A stretch of 33,489 bases of DNA. Origin: Methylobacterium sp. J-088 (GTDB taxonomy: Bacteria > Pseudomonadota > Alphaproteobacteria > Rhizobiales > Beijerinckiaceae). A program made the position numbers and the translations under genes. This document shows, piece after piece, positions 20,437 to 29,061 of this stretch. The notes beneath the pieces are model-generated. The model made no database searches. It worked only from the letters and a program-made list of their open reading frames with translations, and was not told the origin of the DNA. Numbering within the stretch: position 1 is the first letter of the stretch; each line of letters starts with the position of its first letter. Where the stretch lies: the NCBI RefSeq assembly GCF_022829295.1, contig NZ_JAKSYH010000037.1, forward strand, positions 1 to 33,489. The letters are read 5' to 3'.

Positions 20437-23170
20437 GTGGTACGCCTGGGCCGTCATCCATGGAATGAAGCCCTGACGTCAGATCTCGCCCCGCAGCATC
20501 CTGGAAACGCCGGACCGCCGCTGCCGGCGCTGGTCGGTGACGTCCGTCGCCTGAACGCGCTCGCGGATTACGACATCCTCGATACCGCTCCCGAGAAGGG
20601 GTTCGACGACATCGTGGTTCTGGCGCGCCGGCTATGCAATGTGCCGGTAGCATTGGTCAGCCTCGTCGGGTCGGACCGACAGTGGTTCAAGGCGCGTTCG
20701 GGTTTTTCTTCCTGCGAGACCACCCTCGATAAGTCGGTGTGCGCCCACGCCCTCGGCGAAGTCGACATGCTCGTCATCCCGGACCTGACGCAGGACCCCC
20801 GGACGAACGCAAACCCGCTGGTGACGGGCGAGCCCCACCTGCGCTTCTACGCCGGGGCGCCGCTCGAAACCGCGGGTGGGGAACGGCTCGGGTCGCTCTG
20901 CGTCATCGACGTCGAACCGCGCCTGGGCGGGTTGAGCGTCGAGCAGGCCGAGTGCCTCAAGGCCCTCGCCGGACAGGTGATGAGCCAGATGGAACTGCGC
21001 CGCGCCGCCGGCGAGCGCGAACGCATCCTTGCCGGCCAGGAAATCCTGATCGGGCAGCAGAACGCCCTCATCGCGACGCAGGCCGTCGTCGCCCGCGCGG
21101 CGGGCGACCGGGACGCCATCCTCGACGCGCTCGTCTCCGGCGCGATGCAGGCGGTCCCGGCGGCCCAGGGTGGCGTGATCGAGCTGCAGCAGGGCGACGA
21201 ACTCGTCTACCGTTCGGGACGCGGGACCCTTGCCGCCCATGTCGGCATGCGGCTTCCGCTGCACGGCAGCCTGTCCGGGCATGTCCTGACCACCGGCAAG
21301 GCCGTGCTCTGCCCCGACGTGCTCCTAGACCATCGGGTCAAGCGCGACGTGATCGCGCCTCTCGGCATGCGTTCCGCGATCTACGTTCCCGTGTCCCGCG
21401 GCGGCGCGCCCATCGGCGTGCTCAAGCTGCAGTCCGGCGAGCCCGACGCCTTCTCCGGACGGGACCTCCGGATCGCACGGCAGTTCGCCGGGACGGTCGC
21501 GGCGGGGCTGGCCGAGGCCGGGGAGGCCGAGGCACGGCGCGAGGTCCGGACCAGCGAGGCCACGTTGCGGGCCGTGCTCGAAAACCTGCCGGTCGGCATC
21601 GTCATCGCGGAGGCGCCGTCGGGACGCATTGTCGGGCACAACGCCCGGGTGGAGACGATCCTCGGTCATGGGGTTCTCCCGGCGCGACCCGGCGAGGGAC
21701 CGTTGCGGTGGAGCGCGCTCCGCGAGGACGGGAGCGAAGTCGCCCCCTCGGAGTGGCCCCTCGTGCAGGTCACCGAGGGACGGGCGGCCGATGTCGCGAT
21801 GGAGGTCGACTACCTGCGCGGCGACGGCACCCGGTCCTGGGTCGGCTTCTCCGCGGCGCCGATGCACGACGCCGACGGACGCCTGACAGGCGGCGTCGTG
21901 GTCGTCTCGGACATCGATGCGCGCAAGAGGTTCGAACGCCAGCTCGCCGCCGCCAAGCTGGCCGCCGAGGAGGCCAACCGCGCCAAGAGCGAGTTCCTCG
22001 CGAACATGAGCCACGAGCTGCGGACCCCGCTCTCGGCCGTGATCGGTTACTCGGAGATGCTGCAGGAGGAGATGGAGGATCTCGGGCAAGGCGACTTGCT
22101 CCCGGACCTTCGCAAGATCGAATCGAACGCGCGCCACCTCCTGGGGCTGATCAACGACGTCCTCGACCTCTCGAAGATCGAGGCCGAGCGCATGGAGGTC
22201 TACGCGGAGGATTTCGCCGTCGACGCCGTGGTCCGGGACGTGGCGGCCACCGTCGAGGCCCTTGTGGCGAAGAAGGGCAATGTCCTGACCCTCGAACTCG
22301 GGGACGACCCTGGGGGACGCGCACACCGACGTCACAAAGGTACGCCAATGCCTGATCAACCTGCTCGGTAACGCCGCCAAGTTCACCGAGGCCGGACAGG
22401 TCACGCTGTCCGCCGGACGCGAGGACCGCGACGGCGAGGCATGGCTTGTCTTCCGGATCGCCGACACCGGCATCGGCATGAGCGCCGAGCAGCAGGCCCG
22501 GTTGTTCGAGCGCTTTACCCAGGCCGACGCCTCGACGACCCGCCGCTTCGGCGGCACCGGTCTGGGCCTCTCGATCACGCGGGCCTTCGTCGACATGCTC
22601 GGCGGGGATATATCGGTCGAAAGCGTCGAGGGCGCGGGTACGACCTTCACCGTGCGGATGCCCGCCCTGCTCGCCGAGGGAACGTCCGAAACGTCGGTCG
22701 TCGAACCCCCGGCCGTCGCTACGGACGGGTCATCCGACGTCGTCCTCGTCGTCGACGACGATCCCGCCACCCGCGACCTGATCGCGAGATTCCTGGAGAG
22801 GGACGGGTTCCGCGTCGTGACGGCGGTCGACGGGCAGGCCGGCCTCCAAGCCGCACGGACGCTACATCCTCGCGTGATCCTGCTCGACGTCACCATGCCG
22901 AGGATGGACGGCTGGTCGGTCCTGCGCACCCTGCGAGCCGATCCCGAGCTCGGCACGACGCCAATCATCATGGTGACGGTGCTCGACGAGCAAAACCTTG
23001 CCTTCGCCCTTGGCGCAACGGACTACATGCAGAAGCCCATCGAGTGGGGAAAGCTGGAAGCGACGATGGCGCGCTTCCGTCCCGCGCCGTGCGACAGCTC
23101 GGTGCTTATCGGGGGAGACGATGCGGACGCCCGTGACCGGCCGCCCGCTTTGCCCGGGCGCCAGGATTGA
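20437..23170 (+). pseudogene. GAF-GAF-PAS hybrid histidine kinase, frameshifted at a G run
   Basis: First frame 20437-22371: GAF 1 (about 45-205, with [23 protein letters not shown] and GSLCVID), GAF 2 (225-375), PAS (385-500), HisKA with H526 in MSHELRTPLSAVIGYSEML. At five G residues (22312-22316) the frame breaks inside the HATPase linker: [11 protein letters not shown] replaces the expected [14 protein letters not shown]. The HATPase then resumes in the next frame ([35 protein letters not shown]), followed by a receiver ([32 protein letters not shown]) to TGA 23168-23170. Removing one G gives 910 residues. The second half could not work alone. GTG 20437 is the longest start and no good ATG precedes the first GAF. 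The stop overlaps a possible TTG start of the hydrolase gene. Confidence 0.82.
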
Positions 23171-23181
23171 AAGACGATGCA

Positions 23182-24000
23182 ATGACGGGAGAGGCGCAAG
23201 GAAGCGGGGCGTCGTCAGCCATCCAGCGCCACAACGTCCGACAGGCCGGGGCCGGCCCCCGGGCGATGGTCTTCGCGCACGGCTTCGGATGCGACCAGAA
23301 CATGTGGCGTTTCGTGGCCCCGGCCTTCGCGGGCGAGTTCCGCACGATCCTGTTCGATCACGTCGGCGCCGGTGGTTCCGACCTCTCGGCCTATGACCCC
23401 GACAGGTATGCCACCCTCGAAGGCTATGCCGACGACGTGGTCGAGCTCTGCCGCGCACTCGACGTGCGCGGCAGCGTCTTCGTCGGGCATTCGGTGAGCG
23501 CCATGATCGGGGTGCTCGTCTCCAAAAAGGCGCCCGAGCTCTTCGACACCCTCGTGATGGTCTGTCCGTCCCCGCGGTACATCGACGACGCAGGCTACGA
23601 GGGCGGCTTCAGCGAGGCGCAGATCCACGAACTGCTGGAGTTCCTCGACAGCAACCACATGGGCTGGTCGCAGGCCATGGCGCCCGTCATCATCGGCAAC
23701 CCGGACCGGCCGGAGCTCGGCGAGGAGCTGACGAACAGCTTCTGCCGCACGGACCCGGACATCGCCAAGCGTTTCGCCCGAGCCACCTTCCTCTCGGATA
23801 ACCGCGCCGACCTCGCGGGCGTCGCCGCGCGCTGCCTCGTAATCCAGTGCTCCGAGGACGTGATCGCGCCGGTCGCCGTCGGCGAGTTCGTCCACGAGAA
23901 CCTGCGCGACAGCGAGTTCGTCCTGATCGACGCGACGGGCCACTGCCCGAACCTGAGCGCCCCGGACGAGACCATCGCGGCGATGAGAGCCTTCCTGTGA
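23182..24000 (+). CDS. RsbQ-like alpha/beta hydrolase
   Basis: A 272-residue cytoplasmic alpha/beta hydrolase of the RsbQ/KAI2/D14 group. An oxyanion-side HGFGCDQNMW precedes the nucleophile elbow GHSVSA with S104. The acid is D226 in CSEDVIAP and the base is H254 in ATGHCPN. Length and triad spacing match Bacillus RsbQ (269 residues, Ser96/Asp219/His247). RsbQ is thought to supply a small hydrophobic ligand or its product to the PAS domain of the phosphatase RsbP. Here the gene lies between two hybrid-kinase genes: it starts 11 nt after the upstream stop (or at TTG 23167, overlapping it) and ends 10 nt before the downstream kinase. A signalling role is therefore more likely than metabolism. 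The ligand is unknown. Confidence 0.87.
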   Translation: MTGEAQGSGASSAIQRHNVRQAGAGPRAMVFAHGFGCDQNMWRFVAPAFAGEFRTILFDHVGAGGSDLSAYDPDRYATLEGYADDVVELCRALDVRGSVFVGHSVSAMIGVLVSKKAPELFDTLVMVCPSPRYIDDAGYEGGFSEAQIHELLEFLDSNHMGWSQAMAPVIIGNPDRPELGEELTNSFCRTDPDIAKRFARATFLSDNRADLAGVAARCLVIQCSEDVIAPVAVGEFVHENLRDSEFVLIDATGHCPNLSAPDETIAAMRAFL

Positions 24001-24010
24001 GGACGGCGCC

Positions 24011-26017
24011 TTGAACGAGGTGGCGGCCATCCCGGCATTGCCCGAGGCCGGCGATCTGGAGGATCTCTTCGAGAACGCGCCCTGCGGCTACCTGGAGACC
24101 CTGCCCAACGGCCGGATCTCCAGGGTCAACCGGACGTTCTCGACATGGACCGGGTTCGCCTCCGAGCAACTCGTCGGACGTCGCTTCCTCGACCTGCTCA
24201 ACATCGCCGGCAAGATCTACTACGAGACTCACTTCGCTCCGCTCCTGCGCCTGCAGGGGTCGTTCAACGAGGTCGCCCTCGACGTCATGCGTTCGGACGG
24301 GACGACCCTGCCGGTCCTCGTCAACGCCGTTGTCCGTCGGGACGAGGCGGGCGTCATCCGCTTCATCCGGGTCACGGTGTTCAACGCCTCCGACCGTCGG
24401 CGCTACGAGCAGGACCTGCTCGACGCACGCCGTACCGCGGAGCAGGCCGGGCTCGCGCTGCAGGATCTCAACGCGACCTTGGAGACGCGCGTCTCCGACA
24501 GGGCCCGCGCCCTGGAGCGGGCCTGGCGGCTGTCGCGGGACCTGCTCGCCATCGCCGGTACGGATGGCGTCATCACCCGGGTCAACGGCGCATGGACGGA
24601 GCATCTGGGCTGGCAAGCCTCCGATCTCGTAGGCCGGAGCTTCGTGACGTTCACGCATCCGGACGACCTTGCCGCGACGCAGGCCGCCTTCGTCGGCATC
24701 TTCGAGGCGCCGCTGACCAAGCCCTACGAGTATCGCTTCCGCCACGCGGACGGTTCCTACCGCTGGTTTGCCTGGACCGCGGCGTTCGAGGACGACGAGA
24801 TCCATGCGAGCGGGCGGGCGACGACGGCGGAACACGAGCAGGCGGCCTTGCTGGCCGAGGCCGAGGACGCGTTACGGCAATCGCAGAAGATGGAGGCCGT
24901 CGGCCAACTCACGGGCGGGCTGGCGCACGATTTCAACAACCTGCTCGCGGCCATCTCGGGAAGCCTGGAGCTGATGCGAACCCGTATGAGCCAGGGGCGG
25001 TTCAACGACCTCGACCGCTACATGCATGCGGCCGAGGGCGCCTCCAAGCGCGCCGCCGCCCTGACGCATCGATTGCTCGCCTTCTCGCGTCGCCAGACCC
25101 TCGACCCCAAGCCAACGGACGTGAACCGGCTCGTGGCCGGGATGGAGGATCTCGTCCGTCGCACCGTCGGGCCCTCCATCCACTTGGAGACGGTCGGCGC
25201 CTCCGGCCTCTGGCCTGCCCTGATCGACCCTCCGCAGCTGGAGAATGCCCTGCTGAACCTCTGCATCAACGCACGCGACGCGATGCCGGACGGGGGGCGC
25301 ATCACCATCGAGACGGCGAACAGGTGGATCGACGAACGAACCGGCCGGGAGCGCGACCTGCCGCCCGGCCAGTACCTCTCGCTCTGCGTCACCGACACCG
25401 GCACGGGCATGCCGCCCGAGGTCGTCGCGCGCGCCTTCGACCCGTTCTACACGACCAAGCCCGCCGGTCAGGGCACCGGCCTGGGCCTCTCGATGATCTA
25501 CGGCTTCGCCCGGCAATCGGGCGGGCAGGTGCGGATCTACTCGGAGGTCGGCCAGGGCACGACGATGTGCCTCTACCTGCCTCGCTATTATGGTGAGGCG
25601 GAACCCGAGGACTTACCCCATGCCGTTTTGACCGCGTCCCGGGCCGGGCAGGACGGAACGGTCCTCATCGTGGACGACGAGCCGGCCATCCGGATGCTGG
25701 TGACGGATGTGCTGGAAGAGCTCGGGTGCATGGCCATAGAGGCCGGCGACAGCGCCGCCGGCCTCAAGGTGCTGCAATCGAACGTACCCATTGACCTCTT
25801 GGTCACCGATGTAGGGCTGCCGGGTGGCATGAATGGGCGCCAGATGGCGGACGCGGCCCGGGTGACGCGACCCGGCCTCAAGGTGCTCTTCATCACGGGC
25901 TACGCCGAGAACGCGGCCGTCGGCAACGGCCTGCTGGAGCCGGACATGCATGTCCTGACGAAGCCGTTCGCGATGGAGGCGCTGGCCTCCCGCATCAGAA
26001 GCCTCATCGAAAACTGA
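24011..26017 (+). CDS. PAS-PAS hybrid histidine kinase, candidate RsbQ partner
   Basis: A 668-residue soluble kinase starting at TTG 24011; the GAGGA overlapping the hydrolase stop lies 7 nt upstream and supports this start and coupled translation. The first PAS (about 15-130) has FENAPCGYLETLPNGRI, IYYETHFAPLLRLQG, ALDVMRSDGTTLPVLVN, the pattern I associate with RsbP-type PAS domains beside RsbQ-like hydrolases. A coiled coil (about 135-175) and a second PAS (180-275) follow. HisKA has H306 in [11 protein letters not shown]. The HATPase has LNLCINARDAMPDGG and GQGTGLGLSM. The receiver has D600 in LLVTDVGLPGGMNG and LTKPFAME. The core closely matches the kinase at 13803. An IS630 element begins right after its stop codon, so any native terminator has been displaced. 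Confidence 0.9.
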   Translation: MNEVAAIPALPEAGDLEDLFENAPCGYLETLPNGRISRVNRTFSTWTGFASEQLVGRRFLDLLNIAGKIYYETHFAPLLRLQGSFNEVALDVMRSDGTTLPVLVNAVVRRDEAGVIRFIRVTVFNASDRRRYEQDLLDARRTAEQAGLALQDLNATLETRVSDRARALERAWRLSRDLLAIAGTDGVITRVNGAWTEHLGWQASDLVGRSFVTFTHPDDLAATQAAFVGIFEAPLTKPYEYRFRHADGSYRWFAWTAAFEDDEIHASGRATTAEHEQAALLAEAEDALRQSQKMEAVGQLTGGLAHDFNNLLAAISGSLELMRTRMSQGRFNDLDRYMHAAEGASKRAAALTHRLLAFSRRQTLDPKPTDVNRLVAGMEDLVRRTVGPSIHLETVGASGLWPALIDPPQLENALLNLCINARDAMPDGGRITIETANRWIDERTGRERDLPPGQYLSLCVTDTGTGMPPEVVARAFDPFYTTKPAGQGTGLGLSMIYGFARQSGGQVRIYSEVGQGTTMCLYLPRYYGEAEPEDLPHAVLTASRAGQDGTVLIVDDEPAIRMLVTDVLEELGCMAIEAGDSAAGLKVLQSNVPIDLLVTDVGLPGGMNGRQMADAARVTRPGLKVLFITGYAENAAVGNGLLEPDMHVLTKPFAMEALASRIRSLIEN

Positions 26018-26618
26018 TACCAACGGCCCTAGATTTTGACCTGTGCCCAGTCTGGCGCTGTGATAGATGTGACAAGGGCTGTGTTTGTGAGCGAAGAAGT
26101 TCCAGGCGTCGCAGCAGGCATCGACGATCTGGCGGTCGTCGCGGAACACCCGGTTGGCGAGCTTGTTCTGACGTAAGTCCTGCCAGACCAACTCCATCGG
26201 GTTCAACTCCGGCGACGACGCTGGCAGATGCATCACCGTGATGTTGTCCGGCACGACCAAGCCGCGTGGGCGGCGTGTCTTGGAGCTGCCGTGATAGCCA
26301 GCCCCGTCCAGAACCAGAATCGCGTGCAAGCCCGGCGCGACCTGCTTGCCGATCTCGGCCAGGTGCAGCGACATCATCGTCGTGTCGACCGTCGGCAGCA
26401 CCAAAGCCGCGCTGGTCCCGCGTGCCGGGCAGGCAGCGCCAAACCGATACGTCCACGTGTAGCGCTGGTCGCGCGCAGCGCGCGGGCGTGTGCCCTTGCG
26501 CGCCCACACCCGCGTCAGCGTGCCCTGCTGGCCGACGCGGGCTTCATCTTGGAACCAGATCTCGAGCGGCTTGTCGCGGGCGGGTTCGGGCAGGATCTCT
26601 GCCACGCGCGCGGCGAAG

Positions 26619-26625
26619 CTTTTTT
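26619..26625 (-). other. A6G programmed -1 frameshift site of IS630
   Basis: Read on the minus strand as AAAAAAG. A -1 shift here joins the upstream frame (EAFKK) to SFAARVAEIL, as is known for two-frame IS630 transposases. It is not reached now because TAG lies 9 nt before the slippery run. Confidence 0.7.
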
Positions 26626-27020
26626 AAAAGCCTCCTAGATCTCATCATGGGCCTTGGGATGCTGCGGGCGCACCGAGAGCTGCACGAAGCCCAACGCCGC
26701 CAGATGCTTGCCGACCGTGCGCTCGTGCATCTCGACCCCGAACAGCTCCTCGATCCGCCCCTGCAGGTCGACCCGGCGCCAACGCACCACGCCGTCCTGG
26801 TCGAGGTCCGGCCCGGCCTCGACCAGGGCGGCCAACTGCTGCTTCTGCTCGAGCGTCAACTTGGCCGCCCGCCCCGGCGCCTTGCGGTCGTTCAAACCAG
26901 CCAGTCCCTCGGCGTTGTAGCGGTGGACCCAGCCGCGCAGGGTCTGCCGATCCATGCCGCAGGAGCCGGCGGCGCTGGTGCGGGCAGCCCCAGCAAGCAC
27001 CACCGCCAGCGCCAGCATGC

Positions 27021-27052
27021 GCCGGGCCGCCAAGACGCCGGGCCGCCAAGAC
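27021..27052. repeat. 16-bp perfect tandem duplication
   Basis: The unit GCCGGGCCGCCAAGAC occurs at 27021-27036 and 27037-27052, with a partial third copy (GCCGGGC) after it. Sixteen bases is one more than a multiple of three, which accounts exactly for the frame change in the IS630 transposase. Confidence 0.95.
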
Positions 27053-27315
27053 GCCGGGCGCCTTGGCGGAGGCGGCACGCAACGCCTCGGCAGTGAGATC
27101 GCTGCGGGTGATGGCGATCCCGGCCATGGCGAACGCTCCTGATTCCGCCATCGAATCAGGAGCCAACACACCGCGCAACAAGCCGAGTCACCTTCACAGG
27201 CCGTTGGTATGATGCGACCGCATACCACTAAGTAGACCGCCTAACCGGTACATCTGCATCATAACGGTCGTGCGTTGAGCTAATTATATCGGCGAACACG
27301 ATCGGAGCTTCGCCA

Positions 27316-27606
27316 GTGGATCGCAATGCCTCGCCCCCTACGCAGTTCGGCCCAGCCGTTATCCAGAATTCACCTGAGATCGGAGGCCAAGCAAACGCGA
27401 CTGACATCATGGAGAGGATCGCTTCCGCGCTCGACATTCCGCTAGATACATTCAAGCAACCGGAGGAACGCCACGGCGGCAGGGCCCAGGTTCTTGCCGA
27501 AAATGCTGAGGCCTCGTCGATTTTTGCTGGGATTACGGACTGTGACGCCCGGCAACGGGGTCTTGCATACCTGCGGTGGATCGCCGAGCAAGGTTGTATT
27601 GGGTAA
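27316..27606 (+). CDS. small conserved-type hypothetical protein
   Basis: 96 residues; I cannot name the family. The middle (DIMERIASALDIPLDTF) looks like the last helix of an XRE-type helix-turn-helix, and the C-terminal half (AENAEASSIFAGITDCDARQRGLAYLRWIAEQ) is a short helical segment of a kind I associate with small Methylobacterium proteins. GTG 27316 has GGAG 8 nt upstream. An AT-rich patch (GCTAATTATATC) at about 27278-27289 could be its promoter -10 region. The next gene follows after 9 nt, so the two are probably co-transcribed. Confidence 0.55.
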   Translation: MDRNASPPTQFGPAVIQNSPEIGGQANATDIMERIASALDIPLDTFKQPEERHGGRAQVLAENAEASSIFAGITDCDARQRGLAYLRWIAEQGCIG

Positions 27607-27615
27607 GCATCCGAA

Positions 27616-27918
27616 ATGCCGCGCTATTTCTTCTACACATCGGGCCCCAGCGGCGAATGCTTCGATGACGAAGGGACTGACTTGCCAGATGTCAGCGCGG
27701 CCCAGCGTTATGCACGTCGGGCGTTGTGTGAGATCGCGGGCGATTACCTCTTGGGCGGGCACGTTACTTTCTTGGTGCGCGTGCTCGACATGACCGACAC
27801 TGAAGTCTACCGGGCCTCCATCGCGCTCACCGAACTGCACTTAGACGGTGCCGCATTTCTCGCAGAGGAGCAGCCACACGGTACGCCTGACAACGGCTCC
27901 GTCGAGCGTCACTCGTAG
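27616..27918 (+). CDS. DUF6894 family small protein
   Basis: 100 residues. The start MPRYFFYTSGPSGECFDDEGTDLPD followed by a helix with ARRALCEIAGDYL and a strand VRVLDMTDTEVY fits DUF6894, a family of small alphaproteobacterial proteins of unknown function that normally read MPRYFFH-x-D-G. The last ~20 residues are polar and not family-like. It is in a likely two-gene operon with the preceding hypothetical gene. Confidence 0.7.
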   Translation: MPRYFFYTSGPSGECFDDEGTDLPDVSAAQRYARRALCEIAGDYLLGGHVTFLVRVLDMTDTEVYRASIALTELHLDGAAFLAEEQPHGTPDNGSVERHS

Positions 27919-28202
27919 CAGGCAGTTCTACGTTCTGAGCCAGCCTCTTCGGAGGTCCCATTGATGTAAAAGGGTGTCATGGCGATGTCTGCCACTGGTA
28001 GCCTTCGCCTGAAAGCGGACCGGCAGAAACCCACCCAACCCAGCCGTTCAGAGGTGGCTACCAACGCGACTGGAACTGGCCGAAAGCGGATGGTCTGCTT
28101 CCGAGACGGGCCGCCGAAAAGCGGACGGGCTCCTACTGACCCAACGCGGTCGTAAAGCTCGATCCACCTCCACCGCGAAAGCAGACGCCGGCGCACGGCA
28201 GG
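27919..28202. repeat. noncoding stretch with recurring AAAGCGGA words
   Basis: Variants of GAAAGCGGAC appear at about 28011, 28081, 28117 and 28178 (the last with AGCAGAC). No frame is supported as a gene. It could be a decayed repeat or the remnant of an older gene. Confidence 0.35.
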
Positions 28203-28877
28203 TCACCGCCGGCCAGCGGCCTCCAAGCTGGTCCGGTCGACGATCTCGACCGCGCCCCGACGAAGTTCGATGAGACCCGCCTCAGCCCATTGCGCCAGGA
28301 TGCGGCTCACGACCTCACGCACGCTGCCGACGTCGTCCGCCAGCGTCTGGTGGGTCACGGCGGCGATGCCCCGCGGGTCGGCCTCAGCGAGAAGTCGGTG
28401 CGCAAGACGCTGCTTCAGCGGTGCGAAAGCGACCTCGTCGATCAGCGTGAACAGGCCGGACATCAGCCGGGTGTAGTCGTCCATGACGAAGCTGCGGAAG
28501 GCCGCGCTGTCGCCCATCAGGTGCTGGAACGTGCTCACCGGCAGCGCCGCGAGTTCGGTCCGCTCCTCGGCCACGCTCTGCGCCGGGAAGGTGCCGCCGG
28601 ACAGGAGGCACTGGGTAGTCAGCGCGCAGGTGCCGCCGGGGCCGACCTTGTAGATCAGCACCTCGCGCCCGCCCTCCGACGTGCGGAAGATGCGCGTGCG
28701 GCCCTCCAGGCACATCAGGTAGTTGGCGCATTCGCCGTCCAACTCGTAGGCCGTGGCGCCGGCCTCCAACACCGGAAACTGAACGGTCCCCCTGGCGAGC
28801 TGGAGGTGCGCCGGGCTGAGCGCTTGGAGGAGCGGAAACCGGTCGATCCAGCGTTCGACCTTGTGCACGTCCATCAT
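28203..28877 (-). CDS. Crp/Fnr-family transcriptional regulator
   Basis: 224 residues. A cyclic-nucleotide-binding-type beta-roll (about 15-130) is followed by the dimer helix and a C-terminal winged helix-turn-helix (TLADDVGSVREVVSRILAQWAEAGLIEL). The recognition helix R187-E188-V-V-S-R192 keeps the Arg/Glu/Arg trio that in CRP contacts TGTGA. Four Cys lie in the sensor domain (GECANYLMC and GTCALTTQC); they are not arranged like the FNR cluster, so a redox role is only a possibility. The start is ATG 28877 or 28874 (MMDVHKVERW); the upstream extension is Arg/Gly/Ala-rich and unlikely. It is divergent from the pentapeptide gene, and a TGTGA-N6-TCACC palindrome lies between them. Confidence 0.88.
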   Translation of the reverse strand: MMDVHKVERWIDRFPLLQALSPAHLQLARGTVQFPVLEAGATAYELDGECANYLMCLEGRTRIFRTSEGGREVLIYKVGPGGTCALTTQCLLSGGTFPAQSVAEERTELAALPVSTFQHLMGDSAAFRSFVMDDYTRLMSGLFTLIDEVAFAPLKQRLAHRLLAEADPRGIAAVTHQTLADDVGSVREVVSRILAQWAEAGLIELRRGAVEIVDRTSLEAAGRR

Positions 28878-28956
28878 GGCTAGCGTCGTCCCCCGGCCAT
28901 GACGATGGGCGGATCGTCCGGCTCGCGCTGCGTTTTCTCCCACCGCGTCGGACTTG

Positions 28957-28972
28957 TGTGACCTGGGTCACC
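28957..28972. promoter_or_regulatory. Crp-type operator palindrome
   Basis: TGTGACCTGGGTCACC. The core GTGACC-TG-GGTCAC (28958-28971) is a perfect inverted repeat and fits TGTGA-N6-TCACA except for the last base. It sits 80 bp upstream of the Crp/Fnr gene start and 90 bp upstream of the pentapeptide gene, so autoregulation and control of the divergent gene are both plausible. Confidence 0.65.
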
Positions 28973-29005
28973 GACCGATCGCAGCCGCTCGGCATAGCAT
29001 CGCGA

Positions 29006-29011
29006 GATAAT
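29006..29011 (+). promoter_or_regulatory. possible -10 box of the pentapeptide gene
   Basis: GATAAT, one base from TATAAT, in otherwise GC-rich DNA 50 bp before the gene. No good -35 box lies 17 bp upstream (AGCCGC), which would suit an activator-dependent promoter. Confidence 0.35.
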
Positions 29012-29061
29012 GAACACGATACGGGTGCGGCAGACGGTCAGCGCCCGATGGGAGTGAACCG

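Larger units (their letters stand above)
26029..27127 (-). pseudogene. IS630-family transposase, several lesions
   Basis: The start MAGIAITRSDLTAEALR (ATG 27127) and the helix-turn-helix half (MDRQTLRGWVHRYNAEGLAGLNDRK) are in different frames because of a 16-bp tandem duplication at 27021-27052; removing one copy restores a continuous reading. The first half ends at TAG (26635-26637), where the family reads on through EAFKK. Just after it is AAAAAAG, the classic IS630 -1 slippage site, leading into SFAARVAEILPEPA and the DDE half (WFQDEARVGQQG, LVLDGAGYH, LPASSPELNPMELVW). Near 26092-26100 one extra base shifts the last part, so the normal end (ITAPDWAQVKI, stop 26029-26031) is missed and the frame runs antisense into the kinase gene. 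At least three independent lesions mean it is dead. Confidence 0.85.
26020..27207 (-). mobile_element. IS630-family insertion sequence, decayed
   Basis: 1188 bp. It is bounded by perfect 9-bp inverted repeats CCAACGGCC (26020-26028 and, complemented, 27199-27207) and flanked by TA on both sides (26018-26019, 27208-27209), the target duplication expected of the IS630/Tc1 group. It holds one two-frame transposase gene on the minus strand. Confidence 0.9.

Noticed and set aside
21325..22971. 548-codon minus-strand frame opposite the frameshifted kinase
   Set aside because: Long only because of GC content; the plus strand has complete GAF, PAS and HisKA motifs.
25613..26020. C-terminal extension of the IS630 transposase frame into the kinase gene
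   Set aside because: It results from a late frameshift that skips the normal stop; the sequence beyond 26020 is antisense kinase DNA.
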